From: Hydractinia symbiolongicarpus
Lineage: Eukaryota > Cnidaria > Hydrozoa > Anthoathecata > Hydractiniidae
DNA: 64,000 nucleotides
Direction: 5' to 3'
Assembly: GCF_029227915.1 (NCBI RefSeq)
Contig: NC_079887.1
Span: 13,142,001 to 13,206,000, forward strand
The position numbers and the translations under genes are program-made. The notes beneath the pieces are model-generated. The model was given only the letters and a program-made list of their open reading frames with translations, ran no database searches and had not been told where the DNA came from. Below, piece by piece: positions 48,301 through 58,013 of this stretch (its first letter is position 1; the number at the start of each line of letters is the position of its first letter).

Positions 48301-51300
48301 TCTTATCGAGTTGGAACAATCGCGTAACAACATGAAAACGCAGCCGTCTAAAGAAACCGATACTGAATCTACTTTTAACAAAATAAACCTTGTTTCATCT
48401 ATAAAAGATTCTTCCTCAGAGGTGAACGACAAGTTAGCTTCTGTGCCACAAACTTACAGTATAAACAGTAGTGACGTAATAATATCCACGCCAAAGACTT
48501 ACAGTGTGAACGACAAACTTGGTGAGGCTGTAGATGAAAATCATAATAAAACGTTCAGCTTGAACTCGTATGTTGTGTTACCGTCTTCGGTGAATATAAA
48601 TTCAGCTGAGTTAATCGGTATGTTAGAAAAGGATGCGCATCGAGACATTTTGGACGAATACCCTGAACTACCGCTCGATACGTTTCCGCCCGATAACCAA
48701 GAAGAGAAACTTATTCAGCCAATAGAAGAGCGACTAGCTTATAACAAGGCAATTGAGAACGAACTTGTAACGGAAAAACAAACTTTAAGACTTGACGAAA
48801 AATCAGAAAAGCAAATGTTCGATGAGCCGTTAAATTTTAATGATAAAAAATTGTCACTAGGATTTCAAAACGATGATGTAGATCGCGATGATGGTAGTGT
48901 GAATCCGATAATACCGGATAATCTTTTACTTACAAATCAAACTAAACAAGACTATTCCGAAGAGCCGCCAAAACTGGATAATGTTTCAACAGCTGACTCG
49001 CTCTCCGCTTTAGTGTCTTCAAGTACAGACGTTGACGCTGATTCCATTGAAGGCAGTGTACCTTTATCGAATTTCCAACTGTCGAGTGTTAAATCATCAC
49101 GTGATACTGAACCAACCAATGATCCTTCAAGCATCGTTTTCTCTGAGAGTGATGGCGAAGTGAACGCACTTTTAAATATGGATATGCCTGAAATAAAGAA
49201 GATTGAGCCCGAGTACACAGAAAATATGCCAGTTGGATATAGCAGTAAGGTTACAGATGTGTCACCCGAGACCGGTAACGTGGCCAAACAAATCGTTACC
49301 AAAGTAGAAGTTCAGGCGGAAGTTACCAACGCAGATCTTGCTCAAGACAATGACATCAAGCCTTCTGAGGATGGTCAATTTTTCACACCGGAAGAAGCCA
49401 GTCTACCCATCTCGTCATCTGCTAAGCGCTCGCTAAAATTTGAAGATATTGATATTACAAAGACAGCGAAGGAACCAGCGGACGCTAGCGAAACTCAAAA
49501 TAGTGAATCTTTAAAGATAACAAAACCATTGAACAATATATACAGCTTCGGTGATATTGAATTCACTGAAAGCGAGAAATCCGACACGGAGATAGACGTT
49601 AGTAGGATAGAGCCGGATCATACCGATGACGACGACGAATTCGACGTGACGCCTATACATGGATTAGACGACACGACGGAATCGAACGTTGTTATTGATG
49701 AAATGGGATCAGTGCAGAAGTTTAGTACAGAAGTGCAAAATGAGCATGACTTCAGTGAATTAGCTGGAAATGCCCTTATGCCCCAATCTAGTGTGGCGGA
49801 AATTGGACTAAAAGACACTTCGATAACGGACGATGACGATAAAGATGTACCGGATGTTTTGTCGCAACCGGACCAGAAAGACCGGATTAGAATTTTTGTC
49901 GCGTTATACCCATATAATCCCTTGACTATGTCTCCAAATGTTGAGTACGCAGAAGAAGAGCTAGCTTTCGAAGAGGGCGCTTTAATTAAAGTTTACGGCG
50001 AGGTCGACGAAGACGGTTTTTTCTTTGGTGAATTAGATGGGGTGACAGGGATGGTGCCGAGTAATATGGTAGCTGAGGTAGCCCTGGAGGATGTCGATCG
50101 CGCTCTCGATAAGAAGAAAGAAGAAAGCGAAACGTCTTCAGATGTAAATAACAAGACAGATAGTTTTGATGTGAGCTTTATGGTAGAGAAGAAACAAAGA
50201 AACCCTGCAGCTGCACATTTGACCAACTCCGAACCTTCGTTACATACAGATAATGATAATGTCTCATTGCAAGGTAGTAGCGAAAATGGAAAAGATAGCT
50301 CACGTAAAGCGTCGTGGAAAACCAGTTCAACTCAACAGTTAGCAGCTCCAAAATATGATCCGTTTATGGCGAAGTCTCACAGTATGTCCGATGTGAGGGA
50401 TGCACGAAAAAATGAAAGAATAGACCCTTATAAATTACAACCTCTAAGGATGATTGCGCTGTTCGATTATGATCCAACTATCAGTTCTCCTAACGTCGAT
50501 GCTGAGGTAAGCATAACTAAAGCTGTTTTTTTTTTCTATATTTTGTCGTTCTCTTCCAACGATTTCTTGCTGTTCTCACCAGGTGTGTTTCAACCTGAAA
50601 AAAAATATGTTTATCTGGTAAGCCCGGTTTCCATTATGACGTTTCTGCCTGCAGTTCGCAACGTGTAGTGTTTAGGTATGCGCGTTGGAATTTTTTTCTA
50701 GCTGCGATGCCTGTTTTTTGACTGGTTTAGAAGTTAAAACCAGACAACTTTCTATCGTTTGCAGATGAATAAATTGAGATAAATGGAAATTGAGCATACT
50801 ATGCGCTGAGGGTGTGGTTATACATGCTCCAATGAAAAGCAGACTTTAATTTCAAAAGTAATGTAAATGCTGCTAATGGGAGCCTCTGTCGTTTATTAGA
50901 GGATTTGTTAAGAGTTTTTTTTAAGTATATTAGTTAAATGTAATTATTATTCATAGATCGAACTAGCCTTCCAAGCGAAAGAAATTATTCACGTGTATGG
51001 TGATATCGATGAGGATGGTTTCTATATGGTAAGTTCTTTCATGTGTTTCTACGACATATGTAAGGTGGTTTCTATATGCTGGTTTATTTGTGATGCAGCT
51101 ATGAACGAGATAACGTATTTTTTGAGTACACGTCCGGTGTATATAAATTTTTTTTAGAAAGACCTGTGTTGGAAATACTTTTTAGGACGTCCCTTTTAAT
51201 AATACAGTTATCAACATATCCTATACCTTTTGAGCTTAAACTTATCGTCCGTATTTTTTTCGGACCCTATTTTTAAGAGCCAGTATTTTTCTTGCCGAGT

Positions 51301-52067
51301 ATTTTTGTTGGCCCTAATTTTTGTCACTGTCTTAATTTCGTCGGTTATGCTAGCAACGTTTGAGCCAATTCAGTATTCAAACATGGAATTTTTTAATTCT
51401 GAGTTGTCTCTTTTTCATCACGCAGGGCAAAATAAACGGACGTAAGGGATTAGTACCTTCCAATTTCATTCGGTTAGCAACAGAACAAGATGAGCAGGTA
51501 CGTGTAAATTTATTACCTACATTAAAGCGGTTGAAACTAAATACGTAACTAATTAAAAACTAATTAAAAAATAAAAAAAGAAAACGAAAAAAGGACTGCG
51601 CTCTTTATCTTTAAAAAGTGCGAAGGTGCTCTTCAAGGGCTGGGTGTTCTTCCGAAATACTTGAGCAATACTAGTAATGCTCGTTCACGCGAACTGCATT
51701 TAAAATCTCACTTACGTCATATCAAGCCACGAGTAAGGAATTGGGTTTCGTAAGGATTTTTACTCTTTTTCGAAAAATATTTTGGCTCACAAACTTTTTG
51801 ATTTCGATAATCAACAGAGTCAGAAATTGTATTGCAGTAATATTCTGTCCACGGTCGAATTTAAACCCCGAACCGAATAGGGTTAAATTAAAGCACGCCT
51901 TTAAATGTCCTATTTTTCACGCTGATTCAGCATATTTTTTTCCGTTTTGTTTTTAGCAAATGGTAGCCAGTGGTGGATCGAGTCCTTCAGCACAGAAGAA
52001 ACCGAAAAAGAGAAATTCTTTATTTCGAAAAAGCAAAAAAATATTGTCCAAACTAACTCGGAAATAA
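27338..52067 (+). CDS. RIMBP: RIM-binding protein (RIM-BP), 26 coding exons
   Basis: Exons: 27338-28213, 28308-28415, 31505-31660, 32675-32839, 32952-33044, 33179-33379, 34072-34155, 35882-35971, 36724-36837, 37406-37510, 37747-37960, 38127-38273, 39103-39171, 40048-40354, 40958-41105, 41298-41373, 42289-42327, 43295-43357, 43558-43692, 44448-44638, 44725-44806, 45290-46077, 46955-50506, 50957-51028, 51426-51497, 51957-52067. They total 8,058 nt in one frame, 2,685 residues. The first 800 or so residues are coiled coil. SH3-I, three FN3 domains, SH3-II and SH3-III follow in the order unique to RIM-BPs. The SH3s keep family signatures such as ALFDYDP, YGDIDEDGFY and GLVPSN. RIM-BPs tether voltage-gated calcium channels to RIM at presynaptic active zones. 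Unusual here are the length (vertebrate and fly RIM-BPs are about 1,000-1,900 residues), the giant acidic exon and a basic C-terminal tail. Confidence 0.92.
28416..31504. other. RIM-BP intron 2
   Basis: This 3.1-kb intron shows no exon-like segment. It contains a GGGAGATAGGGAGATAGATAG-type microsatellite at about 30150-30192, and nothing else of note. Confidence 0.6.
30150..30192. repeat. GATA/GGGAGATA microsatellite
   Basis: Consecutive ATAGGGAG units pass into ATAGATAG and ATGGATAG units, an impure tetranucleotide repeat in RIM-BP intron 2. Confidence 0.8.
31704..31985 (-). mobile_element. Diverged SINE, minus strand, with tail-to-tail fragment
   Basis: The reverse complement of 31733-31985 aligns with the SINEs at 21094 and 24082. 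It keeps GGCAGTACCAGGAACTGAG, GGGCTATCCTG and a CATGCCAGAAACT join near the degraded tRNA head. Just left of it, 31705-31722 is the same GGCTATCCTGGGTTAA end in plus orientation. Two SINE 3' ends therefore meet tail to tail and form a palindrome. It sits in RIM-BP intron 3. Confidence 0.7.
33591..33641. repeat. Perfect inverted repeat GGTGGAAACAAT in intron
   Basis: GGTGGAAACAAT at 33591-33602 is matched by ATTGTTTCCACC at 33630-33641. Five more bases pair inside with one G-T, giving a 17-bp stem and a loop of about 17 bases. It lies in RIM-BP intron 6. It could be a tiny foldback element or an RNA hairpin. Confidence 0.6.
34488..34915 (-). pseudogene. Tc1/mariner-type transposase remnant
   Basis: The minus-strand frame 34826-34488 has the C-terminal DDE half of a Tc1-like transposase: RFMQDNDPKHTS holds the second catalytic Asp, and SPDMNPIENFW the Glu. 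It runs to a natural-looking end (VIERNGKA). Upstream the match continues (VCGASPILIFHGIMDKEFYSE), but a TAA interrupts it just before the ILKN segment, and another stop lies further up. The N-terminal DNA-binding half and first catalytic Asp are missing, and no terminal inverted repeats were found. It is a dead copy in RIM-BP intron 7. Confidence 0.85.
35329..35518. repeat. Cluster of ACTCGC motifs in intron
   Basis: At least seven ACTCGC hexamers, plus ACTCTC and ACTCGT variants, occur in about 190 bp of AT-rich sequence in RIM-BP intron 7, mostly as TTTACTCGC. The spacing is irregular. It is either a degenerate tandem array or a binding-site cluster. Confidence 0.5.
36002..36147 (+). mobile_element. 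Helitron-like non-autonomous element, intact 146-bp copy
   Basis: It starts TCTATATTATAATACC after an A. The 3' hairpin CCCGTGGATTTTTCCACGGG (36117-36136) has an 8-bp stem and 4-base loop. It is followed by exactly 11 bases ending CTAG and then a host T. All terminal features of Helitrons, including A|T insertion, are present. It lies in RIM-BP intron 8, a few tens of bases after the exon 8 donor. Confidence 0.8.
40048..40354 (+). other. RIMBP: RIM-BP acidic exon 14
   Basis: This exon, just before the first SH3 domain, encodes a run of Asp/Glu (EDDDDDVEVVEDHDDDDDKE) and ends KGTIDEINRMVEK-like sequence. The underlying GATGAC/GATGAT repeats may vary in length. Phase 1 in, phase 2 out. The acidic linker precedes SH3-I directly. 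Confidence 0.8.
40958..41373 (+). other. RIMBP: RIM-BP SH3 domain I (exons 15-16)
   Basis: The domain starts KLFVSRYTYDPALYSPNED and continues ELPLELGMYLYVYGDMDE, DGFYLAELQ and GRRGLVPSNLIERV. ALYDY-type, acidic RT-loop, and PSN ligand-binding elements are present. The intron between exons 15 and 16 falls at DMDE|DGFY. SH3-III is split at FYM|GKI instead. Confidence 0.9.
44448..45865 (+). other. RIMBP: RIM-BP three fibronectin type III domains
   Basis: FN3-1 spans exons 20-21 (SSPRNLSIE, SSIVITWKEP, YAIYVN, YHISVRTV). FN3-2 and FN3-3 lie in exon 22 (APYDLSVTNL, NLTWKPS, TNYSVTVEA; then APLDVRGEL, LNITWIPV, GYKVYIENL, YTIFVRT). The Trp and Tyr core positions are retained. Three consecutive FN3 domains between SH3-I and SH3-II are the RIM-BP hallmark. 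Confidence 0.88.
46092..46191 (-). mobile_element. Helitron-like element 14 bp after a splice donor
   Basis: On the minus strand it starts TCTCTATAATAATAGCCG after an A and ends in a CCCGTGG...CCACGGG hairpin, a short spacer and CTAG. The terminal CTAG is doubled (CTAGCTAG), so the end is 46092 or 46096. The insertion lies within 20 bp of the exon 22 donor of the RIM-BP gene. Confidence 0.7.
46620..46746 (-). mobile_element. Second Helitron-like copy in the same intron
   Basis: On the minus strand it begins A|TCTCTATATAAATAGCCG with TCTGTCTG, like the other copies, and may end at CCCGCTAA. The 3' hairpin is not clear, so the left boundary is tentative. Confidence 0.5.
47750..47980 (+). repeat. 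RIMBP: Eleven 7-residue repeats, consensus NEVSFPD
   Basis: Consecutive 21-bp units encode NRVSFNK, NKMSFHD, NEMLFND, SGVSFHD, NKTSLND, NDALFHD, NEALLHD, NEVLFPD, NEVSFPD, NKVSFPD and NDASFSI. The last units are the most alike, suggesting recent expansion at that end. Each unit keeps an aliphatic or Ser-Phe pair between acidic/Asn positions. Confidence 0.9.
49883..50080 (+). other. RIMBP: RIM-BP SH3 domain II
   Basis: It reads RIFVALYPYNPLTMSPN, then EEELAFEEGALIKVYGEVDE, DGFFFGELDG and GMVPSNMVAEV. This closely follows the family pattern for the second SH3 (ALxxYxPLTMSPN). In known RIM-BPs this domain binds proline-rich motifs of RIM and calcium channels. Confidence 0.92.
50441..51479 (+). 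other. RIMBP: RIM-BP SH3 domain III (exons 23-25)
   Basis: It is assembled from three exons: RMIALFDYDPTISSPNVDAE, then IELAFQAKEIIHVYGDIDED with GFYM, then GKINGRKGLVPSNFIRLA. Both internal introns are phase 0. Confidence 0.9.
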
Positions 52068-55000
52068 AAGTGAAAAGTCCACCTCTTTATGCAGGAAAAT
52101 TTATTACTATTAAAACTATAAACTATTAAAACTATTAAGGCCGAGGCAGCAATTTTCATAATGTGAAGAAATATCCCTTAAATGAATTTATTTTTAGACA
52201 TTCCGGGAGAATTTATAACTAAGCGAGAAATGTTTTTTTTTTAGCTTTGAGCTTAAGAACTTAACTCGTAAATTATTTGCTCATTCAAGTTTCCTGAGTA
52301 TAATAGTAGTAGAATATGTTAAGTATACAAATTTAATAGAATCCATGGTCCTAAATATTGTCGCCTCTAATAATTTCCCAGCCCTTAGATTTGGCCATTT
52401 TTGTATTGTTTCTTTCAACATTTGTTGCATCTTTTTTAATCAGTTATCCGATTATAACGTTTTCGAGATTTAAACGAAATGTAAAAACAGCCCAACTGTA
52501 CGGAGGCCTAATTTTTTTGTAGGTGCAACTTCTTGTGACCTTCAGTTTTGTAAGTTAGGCCGTGAAAGTGTCTTTGAAAGTGTTGTGCCTTTTGCTACCA
52601 TTTTAGTCATGCATGTATTATTTATGCGTTATTGGCTATCATTTTCAGCATGCAATCAATTTTTTGTAGTATATATTGTATATCTTCGAGTTATTTATTT
52701 GTAGTCAGTAAAAATGCTTTTTTAGAAATTTTTTTGAGTGATAAAATGTTTTTGTATAAAAAAAAATGAAATGTAAATATTCATGTTACAGAATTTAATA
52801 TATATATATTTGTGTTCAAATGATAATACATTTTTATCAATTTTTATTCAGTTTTATCTTCTTTGTTTCCATATTGATTCCAGACCCCGTGGCTTTTCAA
52901 AATCTGTTACAATCTGAAGGACAGCAACTAATAAGCAGAAAATCAGAAAAATCAAATAACGGATAATGTTGACTCACGATAATGCTGAAGTGAAGAACTG
53001 AGAAAACATCACGAAAGTTATTTCCCTGTACTCATTTTAGTCCTGATTTCCCATAATTTTACTGCTGGTTGGCAGGTGATAGGCATAAGAGAACCCTGGA
53101 TGTTTATTTTAATATTCATGGTTGCTTGATTGTAGCAGGGTTTAGACAGGATTGGAGAATTGAGCAATAACTTTTTTAAAACAGTGACGAAGAGAAGAAG
53201 GAACAGGAAAAGATTTAACAAGTGCCACCGATTGGATCGCACAAAAGCGTCGAGACTCATAAAATATATTAAAAAAAAAATGGAATTTTGTAACATCATT
53301 TTTTTTTACGATATTCTAACATTTCCTGAAAAACAAAAAACAAACAAACAAATACTTCTTGCAAGGTAGGAAATGTGGCAGAAGCAATTGGTGAGATCGT
53401 GCGAAATTGATACTTAGATTTTAAATCACAAATAAAATGTACTGTCAATTTTCAAAAAATATATACTCACAGTATAAGAAAAAATATAGTGAGTACAGTA
53501 GCGGACGTATTTTCCCAAAACAGGTGTAATGACAGATCAAATCCCTCATAACAAAAACGCTACGTAGCTAACACTATAAATGTCACCTCCCTATAACTAA
53601 CGCCATTTTGAGGTCCCAAAATACACATAATACATCTGACCTCTCTGTAGGGGGCACATCAAATAATTTTTGTTTGTAGTTTCCCTAAAAGTCAATGTTT
53701 TACAGTTTTGTTGGTTTCTCTGTTCGTTGTTATTTCATTTTTAAACCAGCTTATGACTATTCAGACCACAACATTCTTTCTGTTTTATTGCAGATATAAT
53801 CTGCAGGTGGAAACCCAATTCCCTAATTGGCGATGGATATATGTTTTATTTATATAAGTACCTAATTTATTATTTTTTATAAGTAGCTAATTTATCAGAA
53901 CATTGAGGCTGCGATTGTGCCGAAAATTCAGAACATATTAAGAACCTAGTTTAAATTCCAAAAATTATTAAAACTTACTTCAACATATCCGTACAGTAGA
54001 TAGCCTTTTCTGACACCCAGTTTGTTTTGGTAAGAATCAATTACCGTGGTTTATCTTTTTAACGCCCTGGCGTTAAATAAATTTTAATAGTGGGCGTTAA
54101 TTGGAAAAGATCATTAATTAGAAAGTGGGGCGTTGTTCTATTATAAATTTTAAAAGACATATTTTGCACCTGAACCCCACTCATAAATTTCTTTCTAAAC
54201 CTCAGATCTATTAAAAACAGAACAGTAACAGATTGATAACACGTTTCATTACTTTATAGTATTCCTTTTTGAGCTACTGTTTGCAAGTTTTTCTTGATGA
54301 GGAAGCAAATTCAAAACACAAGGGATTGTATTTGTTAAAAATGATGCACTAAATAGCCTTATGAAGGTAATTAATACCTTTAAAATGATGTTACAGTTAT
54401 TATTAATGCTTCAATGATTATATATGAATTAATTTAATATATTTCCGTGCAGAATTTTTTTAAAAAAATAGCTAGCTAGCAAGGCCACAAAAGTTTAAAG
54501 TTTCTTTTGCGAGAAAACTTGATATATAAGCAAGGTAAGTGATAATGCAAATATATTATGGATATAAATTATTTGTAAGGCACTTTTTTGTCGTTTTTAG
54601 TTATATTTGAGAGTCAAATATGACATCCAAGATGATTAAAGATGTTGTTTTTGTCCTCGTTGCTCATAAAATTTTCCCATGCCATAAGCTTGACTTGTAA
54701 GCCACCAAAGTCAAAGTCTTCTAATACGATATACGAGTGAAAACAGATAAATTTTGAAGTACCGTGACAGAAGGATAACAATTTTGACATGTTAGCTTAT
54801 GATGCAAGTTTTTTAATTCATTCCAACAACTCGTGACTCTATGACACAATCAATAGTGACACTTAAAGAAATAGTTCTTTGAAATTTAAAAAGGATTAGA
54901 AGTTAAGAATGAAAAGAAAGGGCTGATCTAAAAAGAAGGGACTAACTTTTAAGTCTTTTTGTTATAATTTTAGCATCATGCGGAACGTCACGCTTAGTTA

Positions 55001-55379
55001 AATAGGCATAATATGAGTAATCTTGTCACCGATACGTCGATCACTCACGAATTTTTTTTTCAACAAAACAAACTTTCAAGCCGGAATTTTACTTAAAAAT
55101 ACAATGTATGCTATGGTACGGTGACGTATTGCTTTGGTTTTAATGACTGGCTCAAAAAATAAGCCAGGAGTGTCTCTTTTGATGCTTTGAAAAGCCATGA
55201 AAGTTTTCAACCTTATTTTCAGAGTATTTTGCCTTGCTGATGGATAGTCGACCACAAGACCTTGAGGACGAGGTTAAAAAGCTTTTTGGTCTCAATCAAT
55301 GCAAAGATATGGCTCAAATAGCTCAGTGTAGGAAATGCAGCAGGTTTTAAGTTTCCGCACTAAACAGCATTATTCAGCG

Positions 55380-55650
55380 TGATATAGCACAGGAACCGAC
55401 CGTGGGCTGATTGTTTTTAATTTATACGTCACTGACTATAGAATACAGGTCATGGAACGATTTGTCAATGTGCTGACGATGATACATCTTATTTTACGAT
55501 CACACTAAGCCGAAAGATATACGAAATTTGTTCATCAAATTAACACAAATTTTAGAGATCCTGGCGACTGCTCTTGCAATAATAATCTTGCCTTCTATAA
55601 AAAGAATATTAAGGTTATGTTTTTCTCAAGTAAACAACTATCACGAATTC
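55380..55650 (+). pseudogene. Decayed LINE-type reverse transcriptase fragment
   Basis: In shifting frames one reads a FNLYVTD segment, then QCADDDTSYFT, matching the YADDT catalytic motif of non-LTR reverse transcriptases with an extra Asp. Further on comes NNLAFYKKNIKVMFFSSKQLSRIH, which fits the usual NNLxxNxxKTKxMxFSxxQxxRxH stretch downstream of it. Frameshifts and stops separate the pieces. No full element, poly-A tail or second domain was found. Confidence 0.65.
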
Positions 55651-55736
55651 ACAACTTTTACTTAAGTCGACTCGTTGGGTAAATCGTCCTTCGCTACACG
55701 ATTCACACGACAATCGTCAAATATTTCTAGACAACA

Positions 55737-55888
55737 CAATCTAGAAAAACGGATTTTCGGGCAATTTTTGGCCTATATTCTTACGAATTATGAAAAAGCC
55801 GGAAAATATATTAAATAATTTTTATTTAGCTGCCAGAAACTTTAAAGATGATGTTCGTGAGTAATTAAATTTTAACCAGATAGTGGTA
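55737..55888 (-). repeat. Inverted arm of dispersed repeat family R
   Basis: This arm is the reverse complement of the first 150 bp or so of the copy starting near 55986. The CGGATTTTCGGGCAATTTTT and GTAATTAAATTTTAACCAGATAGTG blocks match. About 100 bp separates the two arms, so the locus can fold back on itself. Confidence 0.65.
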
Positions 55889-55985
55889 TATAGTGCGTCA
55901 TAAAAGGAAAAAAATGGCAGCAATTTTGCTTGCGTTAGCACATTTTCTGTGACGTCATCAGAAGCTTGAAATTTGTTAAAAATGT

Positions 55986-56520
55986 CACTATCTGATTAAA
56001 ATTTAATTACTTTTGTTCCAGAGCGAATTTTTTGTATTCTGTTTAAAGTTTCTGATAGCTAAATAAAAGTTATTTAACATATTTTCCGGTTTTCACGTGG
56101 ATCGCCTAAAAAATGCCAAAAATTGCCCGAAAATCCGGGTTTTCCGATTTTCGGGTAAAATCCGGCAAAATCAGGAAATCAGGTTAACCACGTGTCCAAA
56201 TTATCCAAAATGATTCTTCTTGATAAAACAAAGTTGTGTTGCAAGTTTCAAGTTCTAAGGATAATTCTAACAGGATTTATTAAATTTTGTCCATTATAAG
56301 GATTTCATGGAGATATTTAAGGGTAGTTTCGAGTAATGGCCAATATCAAAGCTTCTGAAAGGTATGGGACCTAAAAACTTGACATGCAGCTGTCTAATAG
56401 ATAAATATTAAAACTCAGTCAGCTCATAGTCATATAACATAGCAGCAAGGAGTTATTAAGAAAAAACCGTCAGGGGCGGAATCCACCACCGACCCCCCTC
56501 CGGACCAAATAGGGTTAAGG
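55986..56520 (+). repeat. Dispersed repeat family R, plus copy 1
   Basis: It runs from CACTATCTGATTAAAATTTA through TGCCCGAAAATCCGG, AGTAATGGCCAATATC and GGTATGGGACCTAAAAA to a G/C-rich end before AATAGGGTTAAGG. From about 56002 it is collinear with 60201-60704. It has no coding capacity. Confidence 0.8.
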
Positions 56521-57984
56521 GATCAAAAAGGTTATTGATACATCTACGCAAAATAATTAAAAAAAGAGTTTCCAAATAGTTCGTTCTCTCGCATGCTAAG
56601 ATTGCAGCGCAATATGTTGTATTTAAAATTCATTTTGATACCTCCGGGTAGGATAATTAATCTGCTGTATGTATTATTATAATCAATATGAAAATTAGGA
56701 ATTTAAGTCCAAGTAAATTCCTGAAAAATATTTGCATACTTCAATATAATTGGCTACACCTATCTACATTACCCTCTGCGGGTAAAGTAAGTTGTCTTTC
56801 CAACCACAAAATATGTTTTAAATTGTTGGCACATTTCCATCTTCCAACTGGACTAGCTAAAAGAAAAACGTATAGTAATGACTACAATTCTGATACGGTT
56901 GATGACGAAATCCTTTAGTAAGTTTTAGATGATAATCAAAAGTATTTGATAAAAAGAGTTTCATCCTTGATACACAAAACAAACAAAAAGACAAGAGGTC
57001 ATTAACAAATTTTTTCAACCATGTGTGACTTTCGTTGTGTCCAAGTAATCTTTTGACAAATGCTGTATCTACCTGTCACCTTATCTGCTTTACTTCAACA
57101 TTGTAATGGCTTTCGAATGATGTTCATAGAAGACATTTTCTTTTAATCGAGCTGGAATTGCTATCGTCTATTTTTGTTTTGAATCGTCAATAAAGTCTCT
57201 TAGCAACCATTTTAATGACCAATCTTGTCTCTAATTGCGATATAATTGGTAGTAGAATAGCAAGCTGCTTTTTTTAACCAGGTCATAATAATCATAATAA
57301 AATCCTTTTTTTTTGCCAGCCGATTTTGTTACACGATTTCCTTGTTGGGTTTACTTTCTATCTACACACGTGGACGTATTAGAAAAAGAATGTTTAAACT
57401 GCTATACTGATTAAAAAGATATAATTCAATTAGATTTAAACTCTACGTAATGACATGCCGATAACGATCTCATTATACCACAAATTCATAACATTTGGAT
57501 AAAGTCACGGTATTATATAAAAATTAGCCTTTGTAGAAATCAAAGAAAGTTTGACTTTTTTCCCGCATCGCTATTTTGTGCATTCTTTTTTTGCTTGTTA
57601 GCATAAAAATTAAATTACTCTACACGAGTACGAAATAAGGCTACCCGCAGTCATTTTAAATAGACCGACAATTGGTATTAATAGTATAAAAACTAGCTCA
57701 AATCCCACTAACATCCGCATTTTTTTTCTAAATTATCAGATGACCCGTTGGAATGATTTGAAAGTTATTCAGTAGTTTAAATACTTTGGATCGAGGAGTC
57801 ATCCTATTTTCAGGTTAATAATGCATATTATACTCTAGATTAACAAACCTGTATCTAGATTTTAGGAAAAGTGGAGAAATTTTATTTAATTCGTAATGCA
57901 TTATTTGCTATTTAGTTAAAAATTAAGAAAAGAAGCCACAATTACCCATGGATATTAAAAATAGCGATAGATACATTAATTAAA

Positions 57985-57990
57985 TTTATT
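57985..57990 (-). promoter_or_regulatory. Polyadenylation signal of the GPCR gene
   Basis: TTTATT on the plus strand is AATAAA on the minus strand, about 25 bp beyond the stop codon of the receptor gene at 58014. Confidence 0.5.
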
Positions 57991-58013
57991 TATCAAGAAA
58001 TCTAAATTACTAG

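Larger units (their letters stand above)
46955..50506 (+). other. RIMBP: RIM-BP giant exon 23 (1,184 codons)
   Basis: One uninterrupted exon encodes about 980 residues of acidic, Ser/Thr/Asn-rich, presumably disordered sequence. SH3-II follows (49883-50080), then a 120-residue linker and the first strand of SH3-III. No domain is recognisable in the acidic part. It contains a run of 7-residue repeats at 47750-47980. Coding composition (G/C at many third positions) differs from the flanking introns, which supports real coding use. Confidence 0.88.
52068..58013. other. Intergenic, repeats and a LINE relic
   Basis: The stretch includes the RIM-BP 3' untranslated region (extent unknown), then AT-rich sequence, a decayed reverse transcriptase (55380-55650) and dispersed repeat family R. 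No other exon or RNA gene is supported. Confidence 0.5.

Noticed and set aside
50507-50668. Extension of the giant RIM-BP exon to the next stop
   Set aside because: A good donor (GAG|gtaagc) ends the exon in the middle of SH3-III, and the domain is completed by the exons at 50957 and 51426.
55239-55349. 37-codon frame starting MDSRPQDLEDEVKK
   Set aside because: It precedes the LINE relic but shows no recognisable transposon or host motif and ends early.
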